Position numbers and translations under genes: made by a program. This document shows positions 49,501-55,200 of a DNA stretch of 64,000 nucleotides, in pieces. Source of the stretch: Eutreptiella sp. 'Long Island Sound 2002' (taxonomy: Eukaryota > Euglenozoa > Euglenophyceae > Eutreptiales > Eutreptiaceae); NCBI GenBank assembly GCA_964036045.1, contig OZ038380.1:187562298-187626297 (forward strand), in the 5' to 3' direction. Positions within the stretch are counted from its first letter, which is position 1; the number at the start of each line of letters is the position of its first letter. The notes beneath the pieces are model-generated. The model saw only the letters and a program-made list of their open reading frames with translations, was not told the DNA's origin and did not search any database.

Positions 49501-52246
49501 GACCTGGACCTCCCCCCGCCCCCCTATTTGGGGGCAGGGATGCATTGGAAGCGAAGGGGCCTCAGAGGCGGCCCAAGAAGCGGTTAGACAGGCGGTTGGA
49601 GGAGGTCGCCAGAAGCGGTTGGGGGCGGTTACTGTCGGTTACAAGTGCCATTGAAGTTGGCGTTGCCGTGAGGGGGACAGTGGCTGGGCATAGGCTGGGC
49701 ATCCCGGAGGGGGAGGGGGGGTGCCTCCCCCACTTCCAATGCATCGCCCCCCGCCCCCCGCCCCTCCCTCAGCGTCTGTTTTCGTGCGGATCAGCCCCGC
49801 CCGGCCCCCCCCCAAGACCTGCAGCGTGGCCTCCTCCGCCTCCGCACTCAGGCCCCCGATCATGACTGCGATGCCGTCCACGAGGCCAGTCGCGTTCTGC
49901 GGGCAGGTCTCGTACCGGTCCACGAGCAGCTGCACCGCCTGCACCCAATTGGCCCGCAGCGCGTCCGGGAGGGGGGCGCCCACGACGCCGAGGAGCGCCT
50001 CCTTCACGTTGACGGAGAACGCCCCGAGCGTGAGGAACTCCGCGACGGGGACGGGCTTGGCGAGCGCCGCGGCGAGCTGGGCAAAGGGAGCGGCGCGCCT
50101 CGGGCAGGGGAGTATTAAAGGGAGGGGGATGGGATGGGATGGGAGTGTGTCCAACACCTGCCAGACACGTCGCCAGGCCGACCCTATGTGTCAGCGGCTT
50201 GTGCCACAGGCTGCCGCGCGCTGGACTCGGAGCCACGCGAACCACCACTGACCCAGTCCAAGACCGGCGGGTGAAGTTTCTACACTCCTTAGGGACCCTG
50301 GTCGGCGTCACGTCCGGGGCTTCCGGCCCACCAGGGAGGGGGGGGGGGTCTGGGACCCAGACGTTTGTGGAAATTAATGGCCCAACAAGATTTTCCCTCT
50401 TGTAAGATTTGCTTTTTTCCCACGATGGTCACTTTGGTCTTGGGGGGGGGGGTCAAGGGCTCCGCGAACGCGGAAACGACACCAGCAAGAGCACCGGCCG
50501 CAGCGGCCGACAGAAAGTAGCGACCCGACGCAACATGCGAAGGGAAGAACGGGTGATCGTCCAGGGCCCCGTAAAGGAGCAACAACCAGACGGAATGTCA
50601 CACAGGGGGTCAAGGGGGGGGGGCGACGCCATGGTGTTGGTTTGTTTGCCTTTGGCGGCGCCTATTGGCCTCTCGCCACTGTACTTCCCGACCCTCTGTG
50701 GGTCCGAACGTGTTGTGGTTGTGTCAACGGAGCCCCTGGATGACTTGTCCTGTTTGACTACTCTGGGGGTCGGCTGTCCTGGAGACAGGCTGTTGCCCGT
50801 GCCGTTGACCAGGTGCATCCAGATGCACCGGGGGGGGGGGGTCGGGGGGGGGGGTGTACGGCCATTCTGATACTTCCCTGGCCTTGGGGGCAGACACGCC
50901 GTGAGGGCCCAGCAGGGGAACAGGGTTTCATGAGCAATCGGCCCCTGTTCATGTGCCGCCCAGCGAGACCCGCTGCTGTCGCATGCGGGACTCAGTAGGA
51001 ACAGGGCGCGTCCCGCACCCCGCGTCCGACTCAGTAAGGCCCAGCCCCTTCGAATCATGTGTGACCAGCCCCTTCAGATCATGCGTGACCACACCCCTTC
51101 ACACACCTCACACCCCTTCACACACCTCACACCCCTTCACATACATCCCACCGCACTCATCCCTTACACGGGCCCCTTGGCACATCAGTGCCAATGGGGG
51201 GGAGCAGCCGCATGGGATCGCATGGGAGCCCCTTCAGATCATGCGTGACCTGGCAGAGGCTGGTGGCCAGTCTGCTCGGGATGTGCAAACAGAGGCCTAA
51301 CGCCGGGTCACATGATGCAGCCCATGGCAGTGGCATTTAGGACAGCCCTGCACTAGACCAGTGGGAGGCACACTGGGGCTCTGCGGCGCTGCGGGCACCC
51401 ATGCGCTGGGGGGAGGGGGCGGAAGGCCTGTGAGTGGGGGAGCGGGGGGCTTCTGTGATGGGGAGCCCAGTCGGGGGCCCTGAAGGGGGGGGGGGTAAGG
51501 TCTGGGTACCCCAACAGATATGACTCAAACTGATCCCCGACGACCGTTTTGGGGGGTTTTTCTACCGAAGTTCCGTCTGGGGTCACGACGCGGCTCGATG
51601 TCCCAGTTCCAGACCCGCAACCCCCGGTCTTCTGGGGCTTGAACACCCCCAAGACGCTCCCCTTGCCTCCTTCGATCCACAGATATGGGCAGCGGCGCGG
51701 GAGGACGCGCACCGACGAGGACGGACGGCCCCTCGGAGGCCGGGGAATACGCCCCAATTTGTGGCCCCCTTTAGGCCCTGTCCGCACGACCGCGACCCTG
51801 GCACACACCTGAAGACCATCGAGGACGGATCCGATGATGGGGCCCGGGGCACTGCCGCCCACGGCCGCCACGAGGGAGTCCGCCACCGCGTTCTCCACGA
51901 CCGGGTCGACCGGGGTGGGGTCGACGGGCAGGACGGTCTCCGCGGTCCCGGTGGCCCCGAAGGGGTCGTGGACCGTGACCGTGAAGCGGATGGAGGTCGC
52001 CCGCGCGGTGAACGGCGCAGAGAAGGTCAGCTGGCTGCTGGTCTGGGGGTTGGCGTTCAGGTTCTTGAACACGGGCGTCCCGGGGGGCTGGACGGTGTAG
52101 GTGAAGGCGTACCGCAGCTGCCCGGGGGTCTCGTCCAGCCAACCGTAGGTCTGCAGGTGGACCTCCCCATTCTGAATCCTCGCCGTCAGTCTCCCGTCCC
52201 GGGGGGCCTGGTTGACCTCCACCGTGACCTGAGGCAGGTTGATGTG

Positions 52247-52278
<32 letters not shown>

Positions 52279-55200
52279 GACCTGTACTTTGAGAGGTGGA
52301 TCCTTGTGCAGCGATGGGCGGGACGCCCCATTTGGCTCAGGTCTGCTGAGGCCTCTGTGGAACGTTAGACCCCCCCCTTCTGCGGAATCAGAACCTCTGT
52401 AGTTGGCTGGCTAAGTATCCAGTGTGTTTGCTCTCCCATGCCTCGTCAGTGTGTGTGTGTGTGCGTGTGTGCCTGCGTGCGTGCGTGTTGAGGTGCTTTG
52501 TTTTGTGCGTTGCCACGCCCCCCGACAGCAGCGACAACGCACCACCAAATCAACGCCCGTCCCCAGCCTCGATGCACGCCTCCACACAACACAACCGAGT
52601 GCATCAAACCGGAAGTACCGACGAGCAAACCTCTCCTCGCATGGAGTCCATCACGTCCGAGCCACGCCCAAGTCTCAAACAGTTGCGGCGTGGACAAGGC
52701 GTAGCTTGGCCGCACAGCAGTTTCCACCTGCGGATCTGTTATCCCCAACACGGCACGGTGCTCTGCCCAAGACAGCAAGGCTTGCGTAGCCACCAGAGGC
52801 ACCCACGTCAATTGCCACGAGGTCCAGAAAGCGCCATCAGGCGCCCCCTGCCGGAGGTTCGGATTGTGCAGGGCAGGCGACTCACACCGAGCCTTGACTC
52901 AACCCCCACCGCCCATCCTCTTCTCCACTTCCTCCCGGTGTCCCGGGCATCTGCTCCTGTCGTCGGCGCAGGCGTAGGACAATGGACAAGTCAGGGACAA
53001 GTCAAGTGCATACACCGTCACTAAACCGTGCCTGAGGCGACCCAAAAGGAACACATCCTAACCCAAGTCAGCCCAGCCCCCGAAATTGGCGAGGGAAATA
53101 CCCACAAACCGGCGGAACAAATCGGCGGACCGATTTTCCACCAAAAGCGGCTTGCCACTGACCTGGATCTCAGTTGCAGGCCCAAAAAACACCTTCCCTT
53201 TGACAGAAACAGAAACAGAAAAAAACATGAGTTCTCCAAAGACCCAAATTGGATGATACACATCTCACAGCATTTCCCCTATTTTTCTGATCAGGTGCCC
53301 CAGGAACCCCAACAAGTCGGTGGAACACATCGGCAAAGTCCAGAAACCCAACAAATCGACGGAACACATCGGCGAAGTCGTCGAAAATCGGACGCCGATT
53401 TGGGGGCTGGGGTGCAAGCGCCGGCACAGGGGCGGCGCAGCGAGTACCTGCGCGGTGGCCACGGAGGTGCCGGCCGTAGCCGTGACCCTGACGGTGTACG
53501 TAGGGGCAGTGACTTGCTGCACGACCAGCGTCTTCTTCTGTCCGCCGGTGGGGGACACCGCCGGGTCCTGCAGGTCGAGGCGCTGCCCGGTGCCGCTCAC
53601 CACCGACCACTGGTACGCGAGGTTGCGCTTGGCGGACTCCACGACGGCACGCAGCACCAGCGGCCGTTGGCCGTTGTGGGCGATGGGGCTCTGGGGGCTG
53701 CGGTCCGTGGGGCGGAGGATCGCAATGCCAAGGTCCTGCGGAGGTGTGCAGTGGGACGTGCAGGGGGTGTGCCACAAGAGCGGGGGTGTGAGGGTCAGGG
53801 CACGTGAGGAGGCGGGGGGGCTGCGGATGAGCGTGCGAATGCGGTACGGGCCATACGGGCCGAGTTCGAGGCCACTTCGCCATAAGGGCCCGGGGGAAGG
53901 CATCTGGGCAACCGGGAGTGGGAAGGAAGGGGGTGCCCAGACACGCATTGGAACGGAGGAGGGGGGGGGGGGGGGGCAACAGGACTAAACATAGTTGGCG
54001 CCGAAGGCGCCGGCAATTTTTTTTGCATAACAAAAGCCCATAGTTGGTTCACCCTCCTCCTTGTCAACAAACGTCACAGTGCAAAGGTAAAAGGCAATAA
54101 ATTTGTGGCAAAATTGTGTCCACAATACGACGGTGTCAGTTCATGACAGTCCATTTTCATAGAGACATGTCATTCAATGTGAACAGCTCACTCACACCCT
54201 GAACATCAGGAACACACAGAACACCGGCGCCAAAGAAACGCTTTTTCAGGTGACCTGGAAGAGGAGCAGGGTGGGGTGGGTGGGGGGTTTGAATCCGGAA
54301 GGGAGTTCCTCCTCCTTCCATTCTTTTTTGCTCTAATGCGTGTGGGGCTGCCATCGATATGGCGGTACGTCCGTGAGCCGACCAACGCCTGCGACTGGAT
54401 CGGAACGAGAACCGCAGCCCAGGAGAGGGTCGCCCTCACCGGCCCTTCCCAGCAAAGCAAAGGCCTGATCGACACGCTCACTTCCCCATCCCACAGTTTG
54501 AGCCACAACCTTGGCGACTGGGCCGGATGCCTCTTGGAGGGCGGGCATCTTGAAGGAGGGGCCACGACCCAACGGGGCCCCAAAACGTCGTAAGGGCGGG
54601 AAGAAAATTGCTCTGCGGGGGGGTGACACGGATGCCCATTTTTCCAACCCCCCCCCCTGTGTGACATTCCGTCTGGTTGTTGCTCCTTTACGGGGCCCTG
54701 GACGGTCACCCGTTCTTCCCTTCGCATGTTGCGTCGGGTCGCTACTTTCTGTCGGCCGCTGCGGCCGGTGCTCTTGCTGGTGTCGTTTCCGCGTTCGCGG
54801 AGCCCAGTAGTTGGTGTGTTGGGACTGTGCTGGATGTGGCATGGTGTGCCGTTTGCGTGTCAGCGGCGCCCAATAGTTGGCGTATTGAGGATGTGCTGGT
54901 TGTTGCCGGGGTCGTTTGACTGCGTTTGCTGTCCACACACCTCTGTCCACAGGCCGTCCATCGCCTGCCTCGCTGTGTTTCTGTGCGGCCCAGGTGCCCT
55001 GTTCCTCCACGCGCTGTCCGGGCCGTCCACCATATGTCCCCCCCCCCCCCCCTCCTTGGCCGCCATGACGGGAGGGGGGGTTCAGGGCGGGGGTGCCCGA
55101 CCTGCCGTGCCGGGGGGGGGGGTCAACCCAACATCTATGGCTCAAATTGATACCCACGTCGCGCTGATCATTTTGACTACTCAAATGTGGGGGGGGGGGG

